Below, in pieces: positions 1 to 7,300 of a DNA stretch of 19,521 nucleotides; the first letter of the stretch is position 1; the number at the start of each line of letters is the position of its first letter. This stretch comes from an uncultured bacterium (GTDB lineage Bacteria; Oederibacteriota; PGYV01; CAILUR01). The stretch lies in NCBI GenBank assembly GCA_903837445.1, contig CAILUR010000072.1:1-19521 (forward strand), in the 5' to 3' direction. The notes under the pieces are model-generated. The model saw only the letters and a program-made list of their open reading frames with translations. It did no database searches and had not been told where the DNA came from. The position numbers were made by a program, and so were the translations under genes.

Positions 1-58
1 GCACCCAGACGGTATCAAGGGCACCCTCCAGGTGCGTGTGGCGGTCGATGAGGGGCGG
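1..58. other. GC-rich left edge, possible chimeric contig end
   Basis: About 70 percent of the first 60 bases are G or C, and composition drops sharply at about position 60. Recognisable GH57 similarity starts only near position 57. Read in the frame beginning at base 2, this stretch gives a protein-like peptide (GTLQVRVAVDEGRA) with GC-rich third positions. In the frame of the downstream gene it gives an unremarkable Arg/Ser-rich peptide. This could be foreign sequence joined by misassembly, or the edge of a real rearrangement. The stretch is too short to decide. Confidence 0.35.
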
Positions 59-650
59 GCTAATAAATATTGCAACAGACGGTGAAAGCTACGGCCATCA
101 TGAGCCGTTTGGGGATATGTGCCTTGGTTTCTTTTTTAAGCATTTAACAAAAGAATATAAGTTTGAGGTTATTAACTATGCAGCCTATCTTGAGAAATTC
201 CCTCCAACTCATGAAGTTGTTCTCAAAAGTGGTTACAACGGTGAGGGAACAGCTTGGAGTTGTAGTCATGGTGTGGGTCGTTGGAAAGAAGATTGTGGCT
301 GCAGTACTTATGCCGGAGCAGGGTGGAATCAAGCATGGAGAGCTCCACTTCGAGAGGGGCTTAATACGCTACGGGACCAATTGTGGACGCTCTACAAAAT
401 GCAGACCGAGCCCTTCTTAAAGAGTGTTGAAGAAGCGCGTCACGACTATATTATGGTTTTTGCTGGGCAGAAAGTAGATACTGGTACTGAGATAGGGACT
501 TTACTGAGAGGCGAACAGGGCTATACACATTTGCATTATATGGCAATACATATGGGTAAACAAATCTGCGTTTATAATGTTTCTTCCAATGAGGCAAGAG
601 CAATTTTTGAGGCAATCGGGACTGCCAGTGGAACCACTGCTTGTTATTGA
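3..650 (+). CDS. GH57-family / DUF3536-type glycoside hydrolase, fragment
   Basis: The frame is open at the left edge; the first possible start in view is GTG at 36, but the gene probably began upstream. Two blocks look like the GH57 subgroup that carries DUF3536: INIATDGESYGHHEPFG near the left edge and KEDCGCSTYAGAGWNQAWR (about nt 284-342), followed by APLREGLNTLRD. Members of this family are usually several hundred residues long and are taken to act on alpha-glucans. Here only about 200 codons remain. After the ARHDYIMVF segment (about nt 433-462) the expected continuation is not recognisable, and a stop follows at 648-650. No start with a ribosome binding site is visible. It is probably a truncated remnant or a badly assembled end. 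Family call is fairly sure; function of this copy is doubtful. Confidence 0.62.
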   Translation, partial: TQTVSRAPSRCVWRSMRGGLINIATDGESYGHHEPFGDMCLGFFFKHLTKEYKFEVINYAAYLEKFPPTHEVVLKSGYNGEGTAWSCSHGVGRWKEDCGCSTYAGAGWNQAWRAPLREGLNTLRDQLWTLYKMQTEPFLKSVEEARHDYIMVFAGQKVDTGTEIGTLLRGEQGYTHLHYMAIHMGKQICVYNVSSNEARAIFEAIGTASGTTACY

Positions 651-799
651 CGAAGGCATAAGAATAATACTGACATTTTTGAAAAGTGAGTTTTGAGCAG
701 TATTTAAAGGTAAAAACTGTATAAGCTATTTTCTGTTGTATATTTATCCCTCCCACATATTTTAATTTCCTAATATTTTAAAATTTCTTAAAAAAAAAC

Positions 800-827
800 T
801 TGAATATCACTGAATCAGTTGTGTAAT
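800..827 (+). promoter_or_regulatory. Candidate sigma70-type promoter for the beta-barrel pair
   Basis: TTGAAT (800-805) and TGTAAT (822-827) are separated by 16 bp, matching 4/6 and 5/6 of the consensus. The predicted transcript would start near 834 and give a leader of about 60 nt before the ATG at 894. A short palindrome, ACTGA-A-TCAGT, sits between the boxes (810-820) and could be an operator, though it may be chance. The surroundings are very AT-rich, so false positives are likely. Confidence 0.4.
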
Positions 828-881
828 TATATTGTGAGTGATTTAAATGATAAAAAGTTAGGAAAAATTTTAAAAAAAGCT

Positions 882-888
882 AAGGAGG
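882..888 (+). promoter_or_regulatory. Shine-Dalgarno AAGGAGG that sets the start at 894
   Basis: A full-strength AAGGAGG lies 5 bp before ATG 894. The same motif in the same context (GCTAAGGAGG, then about 5 bp, then ATG) recurs at 1655-1661 before the second paralog. It rules out the longer in-frame reading from TTG at 819, which has no such site and overlaps the likely promoter. Confidence 0.85.
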
Positions 889-893
889 TAAAA

Positions 894-1649
894 ATGCGTA
901 AACTTGTAATTGCAGTGCTATGTCTTTTTCTTTCTGTTTCAGCTTTTGCAGGAGTGGTAGTAAAACCTTTTGGTGGGTACACTATGGTTTCAAATGCGGT
1001 AATGAACAGGATGATTGATGCTATTGTAGAGTCTTCTTGGTCTTCGATTCCATCGGATGTGGAATTGAAAAAGAACTATTTTCGTGATGCTTATCTTGCT
1101 GGAGTAGATGTGGCTTATGAGCTTTTACCTGGGTTTGATGTGGGGGTAAGAGGGGAATATATAGGCAGTTATGGTGAAGCAAAAGCGCGCAGAAAAGTTT
1201 TTCCATACGAGAGTGAGTCTTTTGAATTTCCTGCAGGTACTCTTCCTGTTTTGGCTGGAGTTTCTTATACCTATGGTATTTCTGGTTCACCTTTTTCAAT
1301 AGGAGCGGAAGCATATGCTGGGTATGGGTTTGCAAATATAACGATTTTGAGTAGATCAACAAATTACGATGGTTTGGTGAATATGGTAGCTATGGCTCCG
1401 TGTTATGGCGGTGGTTTTGTTCTTGATTCGGCAGTAAAATTTGCCTATACGCTATCAGACAAATTTGCGCTGACACTTAATACCGGCTATAGACAGGCAA
1501 AAGTAAATCAGATAAGAGCTGTAAAAGACACAAGTGGTGGACTGTTTACTTTTACGAAAAATGAGGTAATAGAAGGTCCTGATGGAACACCTATAGTATT
1601 GGATTTTAGTGGATTGATTCTGAATCTTGCTTTAAGCATTAACTTTTAA
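894..1649 (+). CDS. Outer-membrane beta-barrel protein, paralog 1
   Basis: A 251-residue secreted protein starting at ATG 894. Residues 1-19 form a signal peptide (MRK, a hydrophobic core, then SAFA), with likely cleavage before Gly20. The mature chain opens with VVKPFGGYT and continues with alternating hydrophobic/polar strands broken by Gly/Asn/Asp turns. It ends in LILNLALSINF: a C-terminal Phe preceded by alternating hydrophobics, the typical signal recognised by the BAM complex. This supports an 8-10 strand outer-membrane barrel of the OmpA-N/OmpW size class, but I cannot name a family. It is followed after 17 bp by a clear paralog that shares PFGGYT, an NYF block, a YGxxxSPFSxGA block and a GGGFVLDS block. 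Cargo or binding function is unknown. Frame and localisation are secure. Confidence 0.85.
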   Translation: MRKLVIAVLCLFLSVSAFAGVVVKPFGGYTMVSNAVMNRMIDAIVESSWSSIPSDVELKKNYFRDAYLAGVDVAYELLPGFDVGVRGEYIGSYGEAKARRKVFPYESESFEFPAGTLPVLAGVSYTYGISGSPFSIGAEAYAGYGFANITILSRSTNYDGLVNMVAMAPCYGGGFVLDSAVKFAYTLSDKFALTLNTGYRQAKVNQIRAVKDTSGGLFTFTKNEVIEGPDGTPIVLDFSGLILNLALSINF

Positions 1650-1666
1650 GGGCTAAGGAGGCCAAA

Positions 1667-2419
1667 ATGAAAAAAATAATTTTTGCAGGGCTTCTCGTAG
1701 CCCTTTTTGTAATGCCGGTTTTCGCAGGGATTAGCATTTCTCCATTTGGTGGTTACACGACTGTGTCTATGGCTAATTTAAATCACCGTTTGGATTTTCT
1801 GAGAAGTACTGTATTTACCGATCCGGATTTAATAGACATAAAAACAAATTATTTTACAAATGCTTGGTTTGCAGGGCTTGATGCAGGGTGCTTGTTGGTT
1901 CCGGGATTTTCAGTGGGGCTTAGGTCTGAATACATAAGTGCAGGTGGTGTAATCAGTGCAAAAGACAAGACCAATGATGCGAAATTGAATTCTGGGATTA
2001 ACGCTAGTCTTATTCCTATTATGGCAGGACTTTCTTACCTATATGGATTTGAAACCTCACCATTTTCTGTAGGGGCTGACTTGTATGCAGGCTGGGGCTT
2101 GGGGAATGGGGAATTTTTCCTAAAAATGACTGATAAAAATGAATTATTTTTTGAAGCGTATAATGTGCCTATGAACGGCGGAGGCTTTGTACTTGATTCT
2201 GATATTAAGTGCGCGTATGCTCTTGGAGAAACTTTATCTTTTGATTTTGCTTTTGGTTATAGGCACGCAAAGATAGATAAACTCTATGTCGTGAAAGATG
2301 CAACCTTTATGAATCCTAACTGGGCAAAAGGGAAGGAAGCAAAAACTTCGGATGGGAAAAGTTTGTCAGCGGATTTTTCGGGACTGACACTTAGACTCGG
2401 CGCAAAAATTAATTTCTAA
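1667..2419 (+). CDS. Outer-membrane beta-barrel protein, paralog 2
   Basis: A 250-residue secreted protein with AAGGAGG at 1655-1661, 5 bp before its ATG. The signal peptide is residues 1-20 (MKK, hydrophobic core, PVFA) with cleavage before Gly21. The mature protein starts ISISPFGGYT and ends LTLRLGAKINF, a terminal-Phe beta-signal. It aligns along its whole length with the upstream gene, including the SPFSVGA, NGGGFVLDS, GYRHAKI and VVKDA blocks, but many loop residues differ. That points to an old tandem duplication with loop diversification. It is the last gene before an intrinsic terminator, so the pair is probably one bicistronic unit. No enzymatic motif is seen; porin, adhesin or structural roles are all open. 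Confidence 0.85.
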   Translation: MKKIIFAGLLVALFVMPVFAGISISPFGGYTTVSMANLNHRLDFLRSTVFTDPDLIDIKTNYFTNAWFAGLDAGCLLVPGFSVGLRSEYISAGGVISAKDKTNDAKLNSGINASLIPIMAGLSYLYGFETSPFSVGADLYAGWGLGNGEFFLKMTDKNELFFEAYNVPMNGGGFVLDSDIKCAYALGETLSFDFAFGYRHAKIDKLYVVKDATFMNPNWAKGKEAKTSDGKSLSADFSGLTLRLGAKINF

Positions 2420-2433
2420 ATAAATAATGATAG

Positions 2434-2465
2434 AAAAGAGGCGGCTGAAAAGGCCGCCTTTTTTA
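2434..2465 (+). terminator. Intrinsic terminator after the beta-barrel pair
   Basis: AGGCGGC (2439-2445) pairs perfectly with GCCGCCT (2453-2459) across a 7-nt loop. A-rich bases at 2434-2437 and the T-run at 2459-2464 extend the stem. A GC-rich stem followed by a U-tract is the standard Rho-independent design, and it lies 15 bp after the stop codon. Confidence 0.92.
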
Positions 2466-2512
2466 TTTCTAAGTTTCTCGTTTTTTGTGTAATTGACTTT
2501 CACAAATATCCG

Positions 2513-2541
2513 TTGACAATTACTGGGATATAGGTTATTTT
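2513..2541 (+). promoter_or_regulatory. Promoter of tRNA-Tyr
   Basis: A perfect TTGACA (2513-2518) is followed 17 bp later by TATTTT (2536-2541). Start of transcription is predicted near 2548, giving a 5' leader of about 45 nt for RNase P to remove before the tRNA at 2593. It lies just after the terminator at 2434-2465, so the tRNA is an independent unit. Confidence 0.75.
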
Positions 2542-2592
2542 AGTATTCGTTTTATTTTTGTTCTTTAATTAAGACCATTTATTTGTATATAT

Positions 2593-2678
2593 GGGGAGAT
2601 AGCAAAGTGGCCAAATGCATCAGACTGTAAATCTGCCGACTTCGGTCTTCGAAGGTTCGAATCCTTCTCTCCCCACCA
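2593..2678 (+). tRNA. tRNA-Tyr (anticodon GTA), CCA encoded
   Basis: The acceptor arms GGGGAGA (2593-2599) and TCTCCCC (2668-2674) pair fully, with discriminator A2675 and an encoded CCA at 2676-2678. The anticodon loop CTGTAAA carries GTA at 2627-2629. A long variable arm (about 2636-2650, CCGACTTCGG) marks a class II tRNA, as expected for bacterial tRNA-Tyr. The T arm reads AAGG-TTCGAAT-CCTT. Length with CCA is 86 nt. Confidence 0.96.
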
Positions 2679-2975
2679 AATAAAAAATAAAGAGTTATAA
2701 ACACCCGCCTAAAAAATCACTGCAAAAGTTCCAACCAAAAACCCATACAAAACCTTATACCCATATTTCATTTTTTAACTTTAAAAATCCTGTAAACTAC
2801 CATAATAATATGAAACTTTATCCAATAAAAGTTGTCAAAATAATTATTGGGATTTGGATAGGTATGGTGTGCTGGGAAATGTAATGAAATAAGGAAGATA
2901 TGCTTTGAAAAATGCTAAATTATATTTTAAAATGTCCGATATATATATTAAGGAAGAGTGCTCGGGAAAAAAGTT
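2679..2975. other. AT-rich spacer without a supported gene
   Basis: About 300 bases lie between tRNA-Tyr and the next promoter. No convincing terminator follows the tRNA. A forward 24-codon reading frame (2810-2884) and a reverse 20-codon frame (2709-2771) have no properly spaced ribosome binding site. A promoter-like pair on the minus strand (TTGACA at 2838-2833, TTTCAT at 2815-2810, 17 bp apart) points towards the reverse frame. The open frame from 2912 into the next gene crosses that gene's promoter and is probably untranslated. Confidence 0.5.
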
Positions 2976-3004
2976 TTGACAATAGTTTTTATAAAAAGTA
3001 TAAT
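2976..3004 (+). promoter_or_regulatory. Perfect consensus sigma70 promoter of the secreted two-gene cassette
   Basis: TTGACA (2976-2981), exactly 17 bp, then TATAAT (2999-3004): both boxes match the consensus at every position. Start of transcription is predicted near 3011, leaving a leader of about 24 nt with AAGGAG at 3023-3028 and ATG at 3035. The short leader leaves little room for a riboswitch. This promoter lies inside the extended frame from 2912 and so argues for the start at 3035. Confidence 0.9.
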
Positions 3005-3034
3005 TATATAATTGATATTTACAAGGAGACCAAA

Positions 3035-4318
3035 ATGAAGAATTTTGTAATGGCTTTGTTAAATATTTTTATTTTGCTGTTTTTTATAGCCACTTTTTCT
3101 TTTGCTGATACTGCACCTGGGCCTCCTACTGCAAAAAAAATACTTTTTATAACGACGGGTGCGATTGCTTTTCCTGGTGTAATGAAGGAACTTCAAAATG
3201 CTGGATCTTGTACAGTTCCAGGACCTGCCAATGCTGTGACTGCTGTTACTGCTTGGCCAGCTGATCTTACTACTGCTTGCGGTGGTGGACCTTGTGACCA
3301 GGTATGGGACTTCAGGTATTCGGACCCTACAAATCAAACGCTTACTCCGGCAATGAGGACAGCCCTTGAAACATATATGACCACTGGTGGCACGGTATTT
3401 GTTCTTGGGGAAAATGCTTCAAATCCTAAACCTGGTTTGGATAATTTTGTAAATGATGTAGTGGCATCAGGAACATATAATGGTTCGGGAGTCGGAACTG
3501 GTAATGGTGGAGAATTTTTGAAACTTGACTCTGCCGCTTGTACTATTGCTGAAGATTTTGCAAATGATTATCAGGCTTTAGGAGCGTGTGCCTTGGGAGC
3601 GGTACAAGCTGATTGGCCAGGGCAGATATTGGTCACACAATTGGCTGGAGGCCACGGCGTATATACAAATGCTGCTGGGACTAAAGCAACTGGAATAGCT
3701 TATAGAGGGATAGATTTAAAACCAATTTACAGTGGGTCAAAACTTTTTTTATGGTACGACTATCAGGCGATGCTAAATATGACAAATTGTAGCTGTGCTA
3801 CTTATGCCAATATGGAAATGATAAAAAATATTATGGATTTTTTAGTCCCACCTACTGCGACCCCTACTTTTACTCAGACCGCGACGCCAACAGTGACGCC
3901 TACGGCTACTCCTACCACTCCAATTATTATTACAAAAACTATAAGCAAAACTATTGTAGAACTTAATGACGCTATCACTTATTGTTTTGATTTTACAAAT
4001 GGGACTTCAGCGACACAAAACTTTGTCTTGTGGGACACTATCCCTGCGGTTACGGATTATGTGGGGTGCGATAATAGCTGTTCTACCGTTACCATAGGAG
4101 GGAATGTAATCGTATACTGGAATGTTAGCATAGCTGCAAGCGCTTCTAAGCATTTGTGTTTTTGGGTAAATGCTGCGCGGTTTCCATTGTTTAAATTGAG
4201 GGGCATAAAATATGCAGTGTATGATGGGGAAAATAATATTATTCCTCCGGAGGAAGCGAAGTTTTCAGCCCACGAAGAAATATGTTTTGACAAACCTGAC
4301 TATAGGAATACTCCGTAA
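3035..4318 (+). CDS. Secreted protein: GATase-like N-terminal domain, TP-rich linker, DUF11-like C-terminal domain
   Basis: A 427-residue exported protein. ATG 3035 is chosen because AAGGAG (3023-3028) and a consensus promoter lie just upstream and because it begins a clean signal peptide (residues 1-24, ending FSFA before DTAPG). Residues about 36-265 start with KKILFITTG and include VWDFRYSD and a YMTTGGTVFVLGEN strand. This resembles class I glutamine-amidotransferase-like or ThuA-like Rossmann folds, but I see no certain catalytic triad. Residues about 272-298 are a Thr/Pro linker (TATPTFTQTATPT and similar). From about residue 299 the chain (ITKTISKTIVELNDAITYC, then NFVLWDTIP) fits the DUF11 surface-repeat type. 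Several Cys residues suggest disulfides outside the cytoplasm. It is probably co-transcribed with the next gene (40-bp gap), which uses the same kind of linker. Exact role unknown. Confidence 0.8.
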   Translation: MKNFVMALLNIFILLFFIATFSFADTAPGPPTAKKILFITTGAIAFPGVMKELQNAGSCTVPGPANAVTAVTAWPADLTTACGGGPCDQVWDFRYSDPTNQTLTPAMRTALETYMTTGGTVFVLGENASNPKPGLDNFVNDVVASGTYNGSGVGTGNGGEFLKLDSAACTIAEDFANDYQALGACALGAVQADWPGQILVTQLAGGHGVYTNAAGTKATGIAYRGIDLKPIYSGSKLFLWYDYQAMLNMTNCSCATYANMEMIKNIMDFLVPPTATPTFTQTATPTVTPTATPTTPIIITKTISKTIVELNDAITYCFDFTNGTSATQNFVLWDTIPAVTDYVGCDNSCSTVTIGGNVIVYWNVSIAASASKHLCFWVNAARFPLFKLRGIKYAVYDGENNIIPPEEAKFSAHEEICFDKPDYRNTP

Positions 4319-4342
4319 GAGGACAATACATTAAATTTATAA

Positions 4343-4350
4343 AAAGGAGG
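4343..4350 (+). promoter_or_regulatory. Shine-Dalgarno AAAGGAGG that sets the start at 4359
   Basis: AAAGGAGG lies 8 bp before ATG 4359. A GTG at 4350 is in the same frame but overlaps the motif, so ATG 4359 is the better start. Confidence 0.8.
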
Positions 4351-4358
4351 TGGCAGTT

Positions 4359-7300
4359 ATGAAAATAAATTGGAAAAATAAAATTAAAACCGAAGTTTTA
4401 ATAATTTCCGGTTTATTTTTATTATTTCCAGTTTTAGTAAATGCTGCCACTCTTTATGTAAATGCAAGTGCGGTGCCTCCGAACTATACTACCCTCGCCA
4501 CGGCTATAACCGCTGCCAACAGTGGAGATGCCATATACCTTCAAAAAAATATAACGGAAAATATTTCCAATCCAAGAGATATTACGCTGACTATTATGTC
4601 GGACCCAGGCTTAGGGACACAATTTAGTTGGTCCAGCACTGGTGCTGGAGATACATTGAAGTTCGGGGCTGAAAGGGCAAATCTACTTACTATACGGAAC
4701 ATATATATGACGCATACTTCTGGAAACACTGGCTATACAATTGACTCTACTATTAATAAGCAAATTAATCTTGTGGTAATAGGTTGTAAACTTGACAATC
4801 CAGGCACAGAGAATGCAGTGGTAAATATGACATTCGGTAGTTGGGTTATTGTGTCTGGAATGATGAAAATGTATCAATCCACTATAATAGGCGGGGCAGC
4901 ACAGAGTGGAATTAATATTTTTAATTTTGCTGGTGGGGATACTGTGTATCTGGAGAATACCGTGGTCAGGGATTGTGGGGTGGCGGCATTGAGTTTTTCA
5001 AAAGGAGGAGGAACAAATTATCCTGGTATTTTGGCCTCACTTACTAATTGCACCCTTTATAATAATGCTGTGGGGTTAAATGTACTTGTGGATGATAATC
5101 GTGCCGGTGGGACTAACCCTGTGATTAAAAATACTTTGTTTTTATCTAATACGGATGATTATAAATCTGTTACGACACAGTATTACACATATTTTACAAA
5201 CTGCGCTTTTGGAGAACAGACTTCACAAGTGGGAATGACTGCCTGCCAATTTTCAGCCACGACAGCAGAGGTGTTAGATGCTTTTAATAAGGACCTTCAT
5301 TTGGCAGTGGGTTCTACAAAATGTAAAGACCTCGGGACAAACACAGGCGCGCCGGCAGCAGATTTGGATGGAGTGCCAAGGCCATATAACATTATTACAG
5401 ACATTGGCGCTTATGAATATTATATTCCACCGACAGCCACTCCGACATATACCGTAACGCAGACGAGTACAAGCACAATCACTCCGACAAATACTCCTTA
5501 CTATAGTCCGACAATCACACCTACTGGTGTACAAAATGTAGCAAAATCTGTTTATGGTTACACAAATTGGGTAGGGTATGTAATGATCACGGATACAAAT
5601 ACACCGACTACCACTCCTACCAGTACAGTGACAAACACTCCGACGGTTACTCAGACCATTACAGATACAAGTACGGCGACAAATACTCCTACAAATACGC
5701 CTACGGCAACTCCTACTAGCAGTATGACTAACACTCAAACCGTGACACAAACAAGTACGGCGACAAATACACCTACAATGACACAAACTGCCACACCGAC
5801 TTTCACACAGACTTCTACTGCGACCATAACCGAAACTACAAGTCCGACAGTGACGGAAACGGTGACACAGACAAATACGCCGACTTCCACGCCGACTTCC
5901 ACTGCAACTATAACTGAAACTACAAGTCCAACAGTGACAAATACGGTGACACAAACAAATACCCCGACAAGTACGCCGACTGCTACTGAGACCATAACAG
6001 AAACTACAAGTCCGACAGTGACAAATACGGTGACACAAACAAATACACCGACAAGTACGCCGACAATAACAAACACAGTCACGACTACAAATACTTTGAC
6101 AAACACACCAACGGTGACAGAAACTACAAGTGCCACAGTGACGGAGACAATCACACAAACAAATACGCCGACAAGCACAGCAACTTCTACGCCAACAGTA
6201 ACAGAAACTACGAGTGCTACTGTGACGGAAACTATGACGCAAACAAATACGCCGACAAGCACCCCCACTTCTACACCCACCATAACAGAAACTACGAGTG
6301 CCACGGTGACGGAGACTGTAACGCAAACAAATACTGCTACAAATACGCCTGTTTCTACGCCCTCAATAACAGAGACCACGAGTGCCACAGTGACTAACAC
6401 TCTCACTCAAACCAATACCCCCACAGACACGCCGAGTGTCACGCAGACAATAACAGATACTACGACACTGACTAATACTGAAACCGTGACTTCAACTGCG
6501 ACGGAAACTGTTACCTTTACAGCGACAAAAACAATAACAGAAACTGTCACTTTTACAAATACTCCTACCGTAACTTTGACTTATACAAATACTGCGACAC
6601 CAAGTGCGACAGAGACAAACACGGATACTATGACAGCGACTTCCACTTACACAAATACTCCTACAGCGACACAGACAGGCACTTCTACCACGACACCTAC
6701 CCTGACTTTGACTTATACAAATACACCAACACCGAGCGAGACTGCTACCTACACGATGACTCCGACCATATCGCCCACGCCGACTATCACAAACACCCCT
6801 GTGCCGTATCCATATGTTTTAAAAATACAGGTATTTAATGAAGCGGGAGAACTGGTTGGGTTAATTGTAAAAACTTATGTGTCAAAAGAAGTGGGAGATG
6901 TGGCGCTTATTTTTCAGGGAAAGGAAACAACTGTGTATAATCCAACACAGGGCAACCTTGTCATAGATATCCCTGGGCTTGAAGCTCCAGGGCAAGAAGG
7001 TGGCGCAGGCATAAAGTTTGAATGGAACGGCACTAACAATAATGCACAGGCGGTGGGACAAGGAATTTTCTATATTTCTATTTCCACTCAAAATACTTAT
7101 GGGGATGTTAAAGTAATCACAAAAGAAATCACCATATTAAAAAATGATGAATATACAAAAATAAAAATATATAATTCTGCAGGAGAAGTAGTAAGAGAAA
7201 TTAAAAATGAAATAGTTAACACTACGGAAATAAGTCTTGCCAGTACTAATGATGTGGCGGTGATAGGTGATAACAAACCACAACTGGTTATAAATTATGC

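Noticed and set aside
819..893. N-terminal extension of the first barrel protein from TTG 819
   Set aside because: It overlaps the likely -10 region and adds 25 residues before a perfect signal peptide. AAGGAGG at 882-888 marks ATG 894.
2810..2884. Forward 24-codon frame starting MKLYPIKVV
   Set aside because: No ribosome binding site, very AT-rich, no recognisable similarity.
2912..3034. N-terminal extension of the GATase-like protein from ATG 2912
   Set aside because: The consensus promoter at 2976-3004 lies within it, and AAGGAG plus a signal peptide define the start at 3035.
5274..6406. Two long minus-strand open frames (5274-6326 and 5735-6406), one Cys/Arg-rich and one Val-rich
   Set aside because: They are antisense to the ACN-repeat stalk. 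The 6-bp periodicity removes stop codons and gives monotonous protein. Neither has a ribosome binding site or domain.
5826..6449. 84-bp repeats as a CRISPR array or satellite
   Set aside because: There are no unique spacers between units; the repeats are contiguous, in frame and continue the Thr-x pattern of the flanking protein.
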